Part shown: positions 33,355-41,480 of the stretch, piece after piece
How positions within the stretch are numbered: position 1 is the first letter of the stretch
Layout of the letters: each line of letters begins with the position of its first letter
Assembly: GCF_007997005.1 (NCBI RefSeq)
Contig: NZ_VOSL01000059.1
Location: 124,001 to 188,000 of the forward strand
Direction of reading: 5' to 3'
Source: Lujinxingia vulgaris
GTDB lineage: Bacteria; Myxococcota_A; Bradymonadia; Bradymonadales; Bradymonadaceae
Length of the DNA: 64,000 nucleotides
Translations under genes and position numbers: made by a program
The notes under the pieces: model-generated
Databases searched by the model: none
The model's input: only the letters and a program-made list of their open reading frames with translations
What the model was told of the DNA's origin: nothing

Positions 33355-33404
33355 TTTCAATGATAGAAGACAGCTCTTAAACGTTGGACCTATGAGGACC
33401 ATGT

Positions 33405-34436
33405 GTGCTTGACCTAAACCTGTGGCGATACGTTCTGGGCGCGTTGGAGGCCGGCCAGCCCGTGCACCTGACGCACGTCGCCTGGCATAGCCGGCATTCG
33501 CCGGGAACCACCGGCGCGAGTCTGGCGGTGGCCGCCGACGGAGCGAGCGCGGGCACCATCGGGGGCGGCATCATGGAGGCCGAGCTGATCCAGCGGGCGA
33601 AGGCGTTGCTTGATGATTGGACGCCGCAGCGGGGTGCGGGGCTGGAGGTGCGGGAGCTTGAGCATCGTCGCAAAGCGACGCGTGGGGAGCGCTCCGGGCT
33701 TTTTTGCGCCGGCCAGCAGACCAATATCTCGTACATTATGGCGCCGGATCAGGCATCGATGGTGCGGCGGATTCTGGAACTTCTGCAGTCCGATGAGCCC
33801 GGGTGGATTGAGGTCAGCCCGCAGGGACTTCGCCTCGATGAGACGGCCCCACCGGAGCTCCCCCCGATTCGTTTTGAGCGCGCGTCCCACGACGCCGACG
33901 ATGTCGTGCTGCGCGCGCAGCTCTTAAACTGGAAACGCGTCGCCATCATCGGCGGTGGCCACTGCGGGCTGGCGCTCTCACGGGTGATGGCGCAGCTGGG
34001 TTACGCGGTCACCGTCTTCGATACGCGCGAGGACGTCTTCACCCTGCAGCAGAACCGATGGGCGACGCACACCGTGGTGGTCGACGACTACGCCGAGGCC
34101 GGCCGGCTGATCCGCCAGCCGGCGTGGACGCATGTGGTGGTGATGAGCGCGGATGTCGACTCCGACATCCGCGGGCTTATCGGCGTTTTGCGTCTCGAAG
34201 GTCCCCAAAAACCCTTCCCCTACATCGGCGTGATGGGCGCGCCGGCCAAACTCGCGAGAATCCGCAGCGCGCTCAAAGAGGCCGGCGTCAGCGAGGACGC
34301 CATCGCCCGGCTCTACGCGCCCATCGGCCTGCCGATGACCAGCAACACCCCCGAGGAGATCGCGATCAGCGTCGCCGCCGAGATCCTGCAGGAGCGCGAG
34401 CGCCTCTTTCCCTTCACCGCCGCGCCCTCCCCTTAA
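33405..34436 (+). CDS. xdhC: XdhC, molybdenum-cofactor insertion chaperone
   Basis: XdhC binds molybdopterin, has it sulphurated, and loads it into XdhB. The protein has the N-terminal XdhC/CoxI segment (GASLAVAADGASAGTIGGGIMEAELI) and a C-terminal Rossmann domain (VAIIGGGHCGLALSRVMAQLGYAVTVFD; YIGVMGAPAKLARI; PIGLPMTSNTPEEIAISVAAEIL), as in the family. The start is GTG, marked by GAGGA seven bases upstream; an out-of-frame ATG lies four bases before it. It is 50 bp after xdhB on the same strand. With only one or two convergent bases of signal beyond the stop, no terminator was seen. Confidence 0.9.
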   Translation: MLDLNLWRYVLGALEAGQPVHLTHVAWHSRHSPGTTGASLAVAADGASAGTIGGGIMEAELIQRAKALLDDWTPQRGAGLEVRELEHRRKATRGERSGLFCAGQQTNISYIMAPDQASMVRRILELLQSDEPGWIEVSPQGLRLDETAPPELPPIRFERASHDADDVVLRAQLLNWKRVAIIGGGHCGLALSRVMAQLGYAVTVFDTREDVFTLQQNRWATHTVVVDDYAEAGRLIRQPAWTHVVVMSADVDSDIRGLIGVLRLEGPQKPFPYIGVMGAPAKLARIRSALKEAGVSEDAIARLYAPIGLPMTSNTPEEIAISVAAEILQERERLFPFTAAPSP

Positions 34437-34462
34437 TCTTAATAAAGAGCGCCGGCGCCTGC

Positions 34463-35377
34463 TCAGCGCGTAAAGAGCGAGCCCGCCTGCGAGGCGATCG
34501 CCGCGCAATCCACCGTGCTCTCCACCGACACCATCTCAAAAAAACTCGCGTCGGGGTCGGAGTTCGGCTCGGACTGGGGCTGAAGGGTCACCAGGATCTC
34601 ATTAGAGGCCCCCAGGACCGATTGTTCATCGCTCCACGTCACACGACCCTCCACCCGGCCGTCGTCGGTCTGGGAGCCCACCAGCGCGTTGGAGGAGCGC
34701 TGCACCAGGTAGATATCCCCGCTGAGGAAGCCCTCCACCGAGACCGTGATCCCGGGGTTGCCGTCGCCATCCTGGTCGTAGACGCGCGGATCTTCGGCAT
34801 CCTCGGGGAGCGGGTCGTTGCGCAAATCATCAAAATTCTGCGCGCCGCGTACCTCGTACATCGTCGGCAGCACGAGGTTTCCGTCGACAAAGGTGCCCCC
34901 GCGCTCGGTGATAGGCAGCGAGTTCACCAGCGCGTCGGGGATCACCGGCGCCACGCCGGCGGCTTCGCCCTCAATGCTGACGTCGCAGGTCTCGGTGAAC
35001 ACGGTGAGGTTCTGGCCGTCGCTCGAAATATCCATGCGCAAGATCGAGACGGTGTCGCTCTGCGACTCGCCAACCACCGGCACCTCGGCCACGCCGGAGG
35101 TCACCATTTTGGCCGCCCAGATCCCGTTGATGTCCACCTCCACCGGCTCGTCGTTGACGTCGGGCTCCACCGTCACGTCAGGCTCATCAGCCACGTCGGG
35201 CGCGTCGGCGTCGGGCTCATCTCCGGCCTCGACGTCGCCCGCGTCGCCGGCGTCGCTCTCCAGGCCGGCGTCGGCGTCGATGTTGTCGTCGCCGCGCGGC
35301 GACTCCTCTTCGCCACAGGCCATCATCGAGGCGCTCAGCGCCACCACCAGCATCCAACAGCTTACTCGTCTCGTCAT
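34463..35377 (-). CDS. Lipoprotein with an acidic stalk
   Basis: A 304-residue protein with a lipoprotein signal (MTRRVSCWMLVVALS, then ASMMAC near residue 21). Residues of about 28-80 are a low-complexity Asp/Ala/Glu/Pro/Val linker (repeats like DEPDADAPDVADEPDV), a stalk typical of deltaproteobacterial surface lipoproteins and like that of the RCC1 protein at 620. The globular part (about 85-304) starts INGIWAAKMV and is a beta-rich domain often found in such proteins; it contains YDQDGDGNPG, resembling a calcium-binding loop. Family unknown. AGGAG lies before ATG 35377; 13 upstream codons were dropped. It is convergent with xdhC. Confidence 0.75.
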   Translation of the reverse strand: MTRRVSCWMLVVALSASMMACGEEESPRGDDNIDADAGLESDAGDAGDVEAGDEPDADAPDVADEPDVTVEPDVNDEPVEVDINGIWAAKMVTSGVAEVPVVGESQSDTVSILRMDISSDGQNLTVFTETCDVSIEGEAAGVAPVIPDALVNSLPITERGGTFVDGNLVLPTMYEVRGAQNFDDLRNDPLPEDAEDPRVYDQDGDGNPGITVSVEGFLSGDIYLVQRSSNALVGSQTDDGRVEGRVTWSDEQSVLGASNEILVTLQPQSEPNSDPDASFFEMVSVESTVDCAAIASQAGSLFTR

Positions 35378-35604
35378 CGTGCTGCTCCTTCTACTGCGTC
35401 GTGCGGCCTCGCCCACAAAGGCAAGCTCGCGTCTCTCGTCGCTTCGTTTCGCATCAATCTCAGGGGGTTCGTGATCGTCTTACGTCGTCAGCACCGGGAA
35501 GACCAGCCTCATTACCCCGATCCATGATCCGGCGAAGCCCGGCCTCCCATGCGCCTGTGCGCCCTGCGGGGCAAGCCTTGCAACCCTCGTTCGAGTAACA
35601 CACA

Positions 35605-37110
35605 TCAGAAATACGCACGGACAAAAAGACTCGCGCCGCCGATCCAGCCGGCGGACTCAAAGCCCGGATACCCCGGGTTGTTCGTCTGCAGGCCCCGCGA
35701 CCCCTCAATCGGCTCGCCAGTCCGGGAGTCGACCGCGTCGGGGAACTCGTCGACCACCGGGTCCTCGCTGGAGGGGTCTTTGATGGTCTGCCTGGCGAGC
35801 AGCCAGTGGGCCTGCAGCTGGACGCCGAGCTCCAGCGTGGGAGAGGCACCGTCGCCCTCAACGCGCCAGGCGTAGCCGCCGCCGACCATCAGGCGGTCGT
35901 TGTCGACGTAGTTGGAGCGCCCGTTCTGGTCGGGGACGGGGCTCGGCGCCCACGTGAGGTCCAGGCCCAGCTCGGAGCGGCCGTGGGTCAGGCCGGCGGC
36001 CAGGGTGGGGCTCCACGTGTTGCTCCAGGGAAGCGTGGGGCGCTCTCCGTGACGGTCCAGATAGCGTGACCAGTGGGCGTACTGGAGCTGGGCGGCCAGC
36101 CGGAGCTCGGTGGTGGCGCGCAGCGTGTGGGTGAGCGAAGCGCCGGCGGTCGCCCGCCAGGGCTCGTAGTCGTAGATAAAGCGAAACCGCTGCACCACCG
36201 CGTCCTCACCCTCGGGGTAGGCCGAGGGGAAGTTCCAGAATCGCAGCCGACTCTCCCCCTCCACCACGCTGTAGCCCTCGGCGTGCACGCTGAGCGTCGC
36301 GGCGATCGTATCACTGACCTGCGCCCGTAGCCCGCCGTAGGGCGTGAGCCGCGCGTTGACCTGCACCCGGGAGTTGATCCGGCTCTCGGACTGGTCAAGG
36401 GCGTCGGGCAAAAAGATCGCGTTCTCACTGGTCGCGTCCTGCACCATCGTCGCGCCCACGCCCAGGCTCAGCCAGTCAAGCGGCCGGCTGGCCAGCGCGA
36501 GCGCAAAGTGGCTCCCCACCAGACGGTCATTGGAACGCTCAAAATAGAGCGAGTTCGAAAAAAACTGCTCGCGCTCATCGCTATAAAAAGGCACCTGCGA
36601 GGCAAACGCCTCGGTGGCCAGCGTGGCGTAAAAGCCCACCGTCAGCCGACCCTCATCGAGGATGGGCATGGTGGCTCCGAAGGTCAGATAGAGATACTCA
36701 AAATCAGGATCGACGCCGCCGCGCGGCGCCGGGATGTCGTCAGTGGCGAAGGGACGCGTGCTCAAGGGGCGACGCTGGCCATTCTCATCGAGCTCGCGTG
36801 CCTGGTAGACCTTTTTGTCAATATCGGCGCCCGGCGGACGCGCGTTGAGATCGATGCGAAGCCTCCCCGCGAGCCCAAACACCCCGACCTCGCCATGACG
36901 CGGCTGCCCCGCCAGCAGGGCCGGGTTGAAGTAGGTCGCCGAGGCCGAAGACGACCAGGTCGAGGCGCTGTGCGGGTTGAGCGAGGCGGTCGACCCCACA
37001 CGTTCCCAGAGCGGTGAGGCCACCGCCGGCGTTGCCCCCAACATGGTCAAAAAAAGAACAAAAGACGCCGTAAAGCCCCTGCGTCCCGACACGCGCACCC
37101 ACTTCAACAT
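35605..37110 (-). CDS. FadL-like outer-membrane beta-barrel protein
   Basis: A 501-residue protein with a signal peptide ending near ATPAVASP, then a mature N-terminus rich in N/A/S residues (SLNPHSASTWSSSASATYFNPALLA) that resembles the OmpP1/FadL hatch. Amphipathic beta strands continue to the end, and the last residue is Phe (SLFVRAYF), the classic outer-membrane insertion signal. FadL-type channels move hydrophobic molecules; the substrate here is unknown. CGGAG is close before the ATG. A short gap of about 230 bp separates it from the downstream lipoprotein gene, which may be co-expressed. Confidence 0.8.
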   Translation of the reverse strand: MLKWVRVSGRRGFTASFVLFLTMLGATPAVASPLWERVGSTASLNPHSASTWSSSASATYFNPALLAGQPRHGEVGVFGLAGRLRIDLNARPPGADIDKKVYQARELDENGQRRPLSTRPFATDDIPAPRGGVDPDFEYLYLTFGATMPILDEGRLTVGFYATLATEAFASQVPFYSDEREQFFSNSLYFERSNDRLVGSHFALALASRPLDWLSLGVGATMVQDATSENAIFLPDALDQSESRINSRVQVNARLTPYGGLRAQVSDTIAATLSVHAEGYSVVEGESRLRFWNFPSAYPEGEDAVVQRFRFIYDYEPWRATAGASLTHTLRATTELRLAAQLQYAHWSRYLDRHGERPTLPWSNTWSPTLAAGLTHGRSELGLDLTWAPSPVPDQNGRSNYVDNDRLMVGGGYAWRVEGDGASPTLELGVQLQAHWLLARQTIKDPSSEDPVVDEFPDAVDSRTGEPIEGSRGLQTNNPGYPGFESAGWIGGASLFVRAYF

Positions 37111-37149
37111 CCACTCCGTGCGCGTCGCGCAAGATCCCGAGCCTCAACC

Positions 37150-38106
37150 TCAGCGGCGCTGCCACGTCTGGAAGAACTCGTAATAATCCTCAAAACCGCC
37201 CAATCTCTGTACCCCTTCGACATCATCGGGGGCACCGCTGCCGCCGACCACGATGTCGAGTTTGGGGTCAGTGAGTTCGCGCAGGGTCTCCAGGAACGCC
37301 CGCGACGCCGCCGGGTTGGCGTACTGCGACATGCTCAACGCAATGCCGTCGGCGCCGGATTGCTGCGCGGCCGCCGCGATGTCTTCCACCGGGGAGTTCG
37401 CGCCGATAAATACCACGCGCTGGTTGGCCACCGCCGCGATCAGCGCCGCCATATGCAGCCCCAGGCAATGCTGCTCACCGCTCAGGGTCGCGAGGATCAC
37501 CTTATTGCCCCGCGCCATATCGCTGAGCGGCCGCCAGGCCGCCGCCAGAAAGTCACGCACGCACTCGCTTGCGAAGTGTTCATGAAGCACACTGAGTCGT
37601 CCCGACGCCCAACCCTCGCCAAGCGCTACCAGGAAGGGGCCGACGCGCTCTTCGACAAAGCCAAGCGCGTTCATGCGGCTCCAATCCAGGCGCATCTGCC
37701 CTTCAAGCCGCTCGCGGTCGAGCTGACCGACGGCGTCGAGCCAGCGCTCCAGCCAACCCTCGCTCTCGGCCGAGCGCATCGACTCGCCATTGCTGCGCGA
37801 GCCCTTCTCGGCGGAAGCCGCCTCGTCCGAGTCCTGCTCATCGCTGCCGCTATGCTCAAGCAGCGCTTCGAGCTCTTCACGGCTACGCCCCTGTAGCTGA
37901 GACGGACGATAGCCCACCGCCAGCACCGACGTGATCAGGCGCAGGTGCTCGATCGTCTCCAGATCGTAGATCCGGTGGCCGGCCTCGTTTCGTCGTGAAC
38001 GCGGGAAACCGTATCGGCGCTCCCAGGTACGAATCGTCTCCACAGGCACGCCGGTCGCCATCGAGAGCGCGCCGATATTTAATGTAGCTTCTTCCTCTGT
38101 GCTCAT
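37150..38106 (-). CDS. carH: CarH-like coenzyme-B12 photoreceptor repressor
   Basis: A 318-residue MerR-type regulator: the N-terminal winged helix (about 8-72) has NIGALSMATGVPVETIRTWERRYG. A linker of about 80-110 is acidic. The C-terminal B12-binding unit has the CarH signature Trp-x9-Glu-His (W166, E176, H177) that caps adenosylcobalamin, and ExHxxG (EQHCLG, residues 211-216) with the cobalt-ligating His213. In Thermus and Myxococcus such proteins repress carotenoid genes in the dark and release DNA in light. The key residues match Thermus W131, E141, H142 and H177 in spacing. A direct-repeat operator overlaps its own promoter. Confidence 0.85.
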   Translation of the reverse strand: MSTEEEATLNIGALSMATGVPVETIRTWERRYGFPRSRRNEAGHRIYDLETIEHLRLITSVLAVGYRPSQLQGRSREELEALLEHSGSDEQDSDEAASAEKGSRSNGESMRSAESEGWLERWLDAVGQLDRERLEGQMRLDWSRMNALGFVEERVGPFLVALGEGWASGRLSVLHEHFASECVRDFLAAAWRPLSDMARGNKVILATLSGEQHCLGLHMAALIAAVANQRVVFIGANSPVEDIAAAAQQSGADGIALSMSQYANPAASRAFLETLRELTDPKLDIVVGGSGAPDDVEGVQRLGGFEDYYEFFQTWQRR

Positions 38107-38132
38107 GGGACGGTCAACTCGCTAAGGTCGTG

Positions 38133-38149
38133 ATGAACATCTTATGAAC
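38133..38149 (-). promoter_or_regulatory. Candidate CarH operator: 11-bp direct repeats
   Basis: ATGAAC at 38133-38138 and again at 38144-38149, exactly 11 bp apart, as in the operators of CarH proteins, where MerR domains bind repeats spaced one helical turn apart. It lies 27-43 bp upstream of carH and just after its candidate -10. A weak third unit would overlap that -10. Confidence 0.55.
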
Positions 38150-38153
38150 CCCT

Positions 38154-38183
38154 CTCATACCGAAGATGAGCACGCAATCGCAA
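38154..38183 (-). promoter_or_regulatory. Promoter of carH
   Basis: On the minus strand: TTGCGA (38183-38178), an 18-bp spacer and TATGAG (38159-38154). The start point would fall near 38147, inside the repeat pair, so bound repressor would block transcription. Confidence 0.45.
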
Positions 38184-38447
38184 ATGTGAATAGCTTTTGA
38201 ACATTCATTAACCGGGAAACCAGGCTCCGGGCGTGGTGCCCGTCGTGTGTGTCACTTCGACGCGCTCAACATCGTCACCGCCGCGCTCTTTGCCAGCAGG
38301 GATGCGACTTTTCTCGTCGTCGCCTTGTCGCCTCTAAGCCGGGTGTTTAAGTCCTGGCCAGCACGAAGTCGTGGGTGTGCAGAACCTGCGCAAGACGCGC
38401 AGCTGATCACCCGAGCATTCCACAGAGTTTTACACAAGGAGCCCCCG

Positions 38448-39431
38448 ATGGGCATCATGGTTGACGGCGTCTGGCGTAGTGACACCTGGGTTCGCGATAA
38501 CGAGGGGCATTTCCAGCGCGATCCCACCACCTTCCACCATAAGGTGGTCGACGAGCCCGGTGCGCGTTTTACGCCCGAAGCCGGCCGCTACCACCTCTAC
38601 GTCTCCTACGCCTGCCCCTGGGCCCACCGCACGCTGATCGCCCGCGCGCTCCTCGGTCTTGAAGACGTGATCGAGGTCTCGGTGGTCCACCCTCACATGC
38701 TCGAAGGGGGGTGGAGCTTTGATACTGACTTCCCGGGCACCACGGGTGATCGCCTCCACGACAAAGATTTTCTGCGGGAGATCTACCTCCTGGCCGACGC
38801 GTCGTACTCCGGCCGGGTCACCGTGCCGGTGCTCTGGGACACAAAAGAAAACACGATCGTCAACAACGAGTCCCGCGAGATCATCCGGATGTTCTCGACG
38901 GCCTTCGCACCGCTGGGCACGGCCAACGTCGACCTGGCCCCGCAGGCCCTGCTGGGGGTGATCGACGAGCGCATCGACGCGATCTACGAGCCGGTCAATA
39001 ACGGGGTCTACCGCTGCGGCTTCGCCACCACCCAGGAGGCTTATGAAGAGGCTCTGGGCGAGCTCTTTGATGCGCTGGGACACTGGGAGAAGCATTTGGG
39101 GGAGCATCGCTACCTGGCCGGCGACACCTTCAGTGAGGCCGACCTGTGCATGTTCACGACCCTGCTGCGCTTTGATACGGTCTACTACGGGCACTTTAAG
39201 TGCAACCTCAACCACGTCTATGAGCTGCCCAACCTCTGGAACTACCTGCTGGAGATCTACCAGATGCCCGGCGTGGCTGAGACCTGCCGCATCGACCATA
39301 TTCAGCAGCATTATTATTACAGCCACGACATGATCAACCCCACCCAGGTGGTGCCCAGAGGCCCGGCGCTTAACCACCTGGAAGCCCATGATCGGGATCG
39401 CCTGGTGGGCGAGGTGGCGACGCGGGGCTGA
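38448..39431 (+). CDS. yqjG: Glutathionyl-hydroquinone reductase (GST Xi class)
   Basis: Reduces glutathionyl-hydroquinones to free hydroquinones. The thioredoxin-like domain has the catalytic YVSYACPWAHRTLI, with Cys in CPWA, and the later GHPHML / WSFDTDFPGTTGD features of the ECM4/YqjG class. The C-terminal all-alpha GST domain spans about 170-320. The 327-residue length is typical. AAGGAG before ATG 38448 fixes the start, and about 67 codons upstream are not coding. It is divergent from carH across a gap of about 340 bp, so light- or B12-dependent control of a quinone-detoxifying enzyme is possible, but no operator was seen close to it. Confidence 0.9.
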   Translation: MGIMVDGVWRSDTWVRDNEGHFQRDPTTFHHKVVDEPGARFTPEAGRYHLYVSYACPWAHRTLIARALLGLEDVIEVSVVHPHMLEGGWSFDTDFPGTTGDRLHDKDFLREIYLLADASYSGRVTVPVLWDTKENTIVNNESREIIRMFSTAFAPLGTANVDLAPQALLGVIDERIDAIYEPVNNGVYRCGFATTQEAYEEALGELFDALGHWEKHLGEHRYLAGDTFSEADLCMFTTLLRFDTVYYGHFKCNLNHVYELPNLWNYLLEIYQMPGVAETCRIDHIQQHYYYSHDMINPTQVVPRGPALNHLEAHDRDRLVGEVATRG

Positions 39432-39450
39432 TCACACATAAACGTGCAGC

Positions 39451-40491
39451 TCAGCGCGCGCTCTGCATGCTGACGTAGGTCTGCCCGTCGTAGCTGTCGC
39501 GGTAGACGATCAAGGTCAGGGTGTAGCCCTCGCGACTGTAGGAGCGCACCTGGGAGACCTCGTAGGGCGCGCTGCGCTCGCGCTGCATCGCGGCCAGCCC
39601 GCGCATCACCGGCTCTAATTCCCAGCCGTAGCGTGCCATCTCCCGCTCATAGAAGCCCAGGGTGGCGTTGATGGAGTTAGGGCTGCGGTAGAGCAGCGCG
39701 TGAATGCCCGCCTCCTCCTCGGTGCCGCTAATGCGCGAGACGCGCGTGCAGCCAGTGCACACCGGCACCTTATACTCAAAAGGGTGCACGCTGCCGGGCG
39801 CGTGGTTTCGGAACTTCGACAAGTCGAGGGCCTGATCGCTCCACACCGCGGTGATCGTCGTCTTCAGCGAGCCTTCCTCCCGAAAGGCGTCGACGTAGCG
39901 CAGCGCGCGCACGGTGTCTTCGGGGGTCTTTGCGCCCCCCTGCATCTCGACGATGGCCTCCTTCCAGTCGGCCGCTCCTTGTTTTGTCTCGGCGCCGACC
40001 ATCGCCATGTAGTTGCGCGTGTTCTCCACCGGTATCAGCCCCCCGCTGAAGAGCTCATCGGCGCCGGCCATCGCCTGCATGAAGGTCTCCCCGTCGTGGG
40101 TATCCTCCACGGCCACCGGCTCGCGCACGGTGTGATGCTCGATCTTGTTGACGCCTTCGCGCACAAACGCGTGCTGAAACCGCTCCAGCACCTCCCGCGG
40201 GCTCTCGGACGTGGTGGCGTGGGAGAAGTAGACGCGGTTACCGTTGTAGTCGTACTCACGCGGCGCCGACATGCCCTCCTTCTTCAACGCACGCATGAAG
40301 TTCTCGTGCTTGTTGCTCTGGCTCAAGAACACATCCCAGATGTCGGCCTGGGCCGGCTGCACCTCGGCGCGCGGACCGTCGAGCACCACCACCAGCAGCG
40401 CGATCAACGCGATGGTCGCGCCCGCCCCGCCGACCTTCAAAAGGTCCACCCACCTGGACGACTTTCCCTCCGTCGTATTCGACGCTCCCAT
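39451..40491 (-). CDS. Membrane-anchored protein at the end of the pilin operon
   Basis: A 346-residue protein with a single hydrophobic anchor near residues 17-38 (VGGAGATIALIALLVVVLDG) and a large periplasmic part. A short Cys pair, CTGC, lies about residue 247. No known family is recognised, though its place after three TadE/TadG-like genes suggests a role in the same pilus. Two starts are possible: ATG 40530, overlapping the previous stop by four bases, and ATG 40491, which has GAGGAGG about five bases upstream. I use the second. The 3' end is convergent with, and 19 bp from, the reductase gene. Confidence 0.65.
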   Translation of the reverse strand: MGASNTTEGKSSRWVDLLKVGGAGATIALIALLVVVLDGPRAEVQPAQADIWDVFLSQSNKHENFMRALKKEGMSAPREYDYNGNRVYFSHATTSESPREVLERFQHAFVREGVNKIEHHTVREPVAVEDTHDGETFMQAMAGADELFSGGLIPVENTRNYMAMVGAETKQGAADWKEAIVEMQGGAKTPEDTVRALRYVDAFREEGSLKTTITAVWSDQALDLSKFRNHAPGSVHPFEYKVPVCTGCTRVSRISGTEEEAGIHALLYRSPNSINATLGFYEREMARYGWELEPVMRGLAAMQRERSAPYEVSQVRSYSREGYTLTLIVYRDSYDGQTYVSMQSAR

Positions 40492-40526
40492 ACTCCCCTC
40501 CTCACTGCCGCGTGTGCTCTCTGCCC

Positions 40527-41480
40527 TCATTGGCCGGCCTCGTAGCGCGTAGCCGTCGACTGCGTCTCCGCCTCATCAAACTGGACGTTCATCATGTTAT
40601 AGACCCAGCGGTAGTTATTGGTCGTCTGGGCAGCCACGTAATAGAGCCCCCACTGACCGCGGGGATCGTTGAGATCGAAGACCTCTTCGCCGCTGCCACC
40701 GCCCCCCTCACCGCTACGCGTGGGGTGCGGCGAAAGCATCGCCGAGTAGCGCGCGTAGAAGGTGGGGGTGAGGCGGCCACCGTAGAGCGAGACCTGATGG
40801 GAGGCCACGCCGTCCTGATCGCCGTAACGAATCGCGGCGAAGGCGCCGGGCACCCCGCCGGTGGCCTGCAGCACCGAGGTAAGAAGCCACTGCAACATGT
40901 TGCCGCCCGGGTTTGTCAGGTTCCCGTCGATGAGGTTGTCGTTGGTGGCGATCTGCGCGAGCACCGGCCGGCGCCCCTCACTGGTGCCGCCCAGAATGTG
41001 GCCGGTCATCTCATGGGGCGGCTTCATATGCTGCTTCAGCCGCCGGGCGGCGTCATGCGAATGCGCGTCATAATCGATCTGCCCGAGCGTCAGCACCGGG
41101 GCCAGCTCGGCATGAAACCACGCCTCGCCCCAGTGTCCCGAGGCCATCTCGGCAATATCACCGCCCAGGGCCGCAAACCCCTGCACCGAGTCCAGGTTGG
41201 TGGTCTCCGGGAGCTGGGTGCGCGGGCTCATGCGCAGCGCGTTGTTAGCCCCCTCATTATAGACCTGCGCCCACATATCGTGGGCGGCCACATGTTTGGT
41301 GGCCACGCTCTGCTGGCCCACCAGCCCCAGGTTCATCAGCCCGCCGAAGACGAGGATGAAGAAGGGCAAACACATCACCACCTCGGTCAGCGCCGCGCCC
41401 TGCTCATCTCGATGAATCGCGCCAAGCCTTTGAAAAATAAATAGATTTTGAAACCAGAAAAGTCGTTGAATGAAGATCAT
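40527..41480 (-). CDS. TadE-like pilus assembly protein
   Basis: A 317-residue minor pseudopilin-like protein. The TadE signature is present near residues 24-50: RDEQGAALTEVVMCLPFFILVFGGLMNLG, with the conserved Glu and a single membrane span. The rest is periplasmic, with a Gly/Ser-rich loop (GEGGGGSGEE) near residue 265. It overlaps the upstream gene by four bases, so the pilin genes are translationally coupled. TadE/F/G-type proteins assist Flp pilus assembly; no TadA ATPase, TadB/C platform or prepilin peptidase is encoded here. Confidence 0.75.
   Translation of the reverse strand: MIFIQRLFWFQNLFIFQRLGAIHRDEQGAALTEVVMCLPFFILVFGGLMNLGLVGQQSVATKHVAAHDMWAQVYNEGANNALRMSPRTQLPETTNLDSVQGFAALGGDIAEMASGHWGEAWFHAELAPVLTLGQIDYDAHSHDAARRLKQHMKPPHEMTGHILGGTSEGRRPVLAQIATNDNLIDGNLTNPGGNMLQWLLTSVLQATGGVPGAFAAIRYGDQDGVASHQVSLYGGRLTPTFYARYSAMLSPHPTRSGEGGGGSGEEVFDLNDPRGQWGLYYVAAQTTNNYRWVYNMMNVQFDEAETQSTATRYEAGQ

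Noticed and set aside
40491-40530. ATG 40530 as start of the fourth pilin-operon gene
   Set aside because: Possible through stop/start coupling, but the GAGGAGG before ATG 40491 is much stronger; kept as an alternative.
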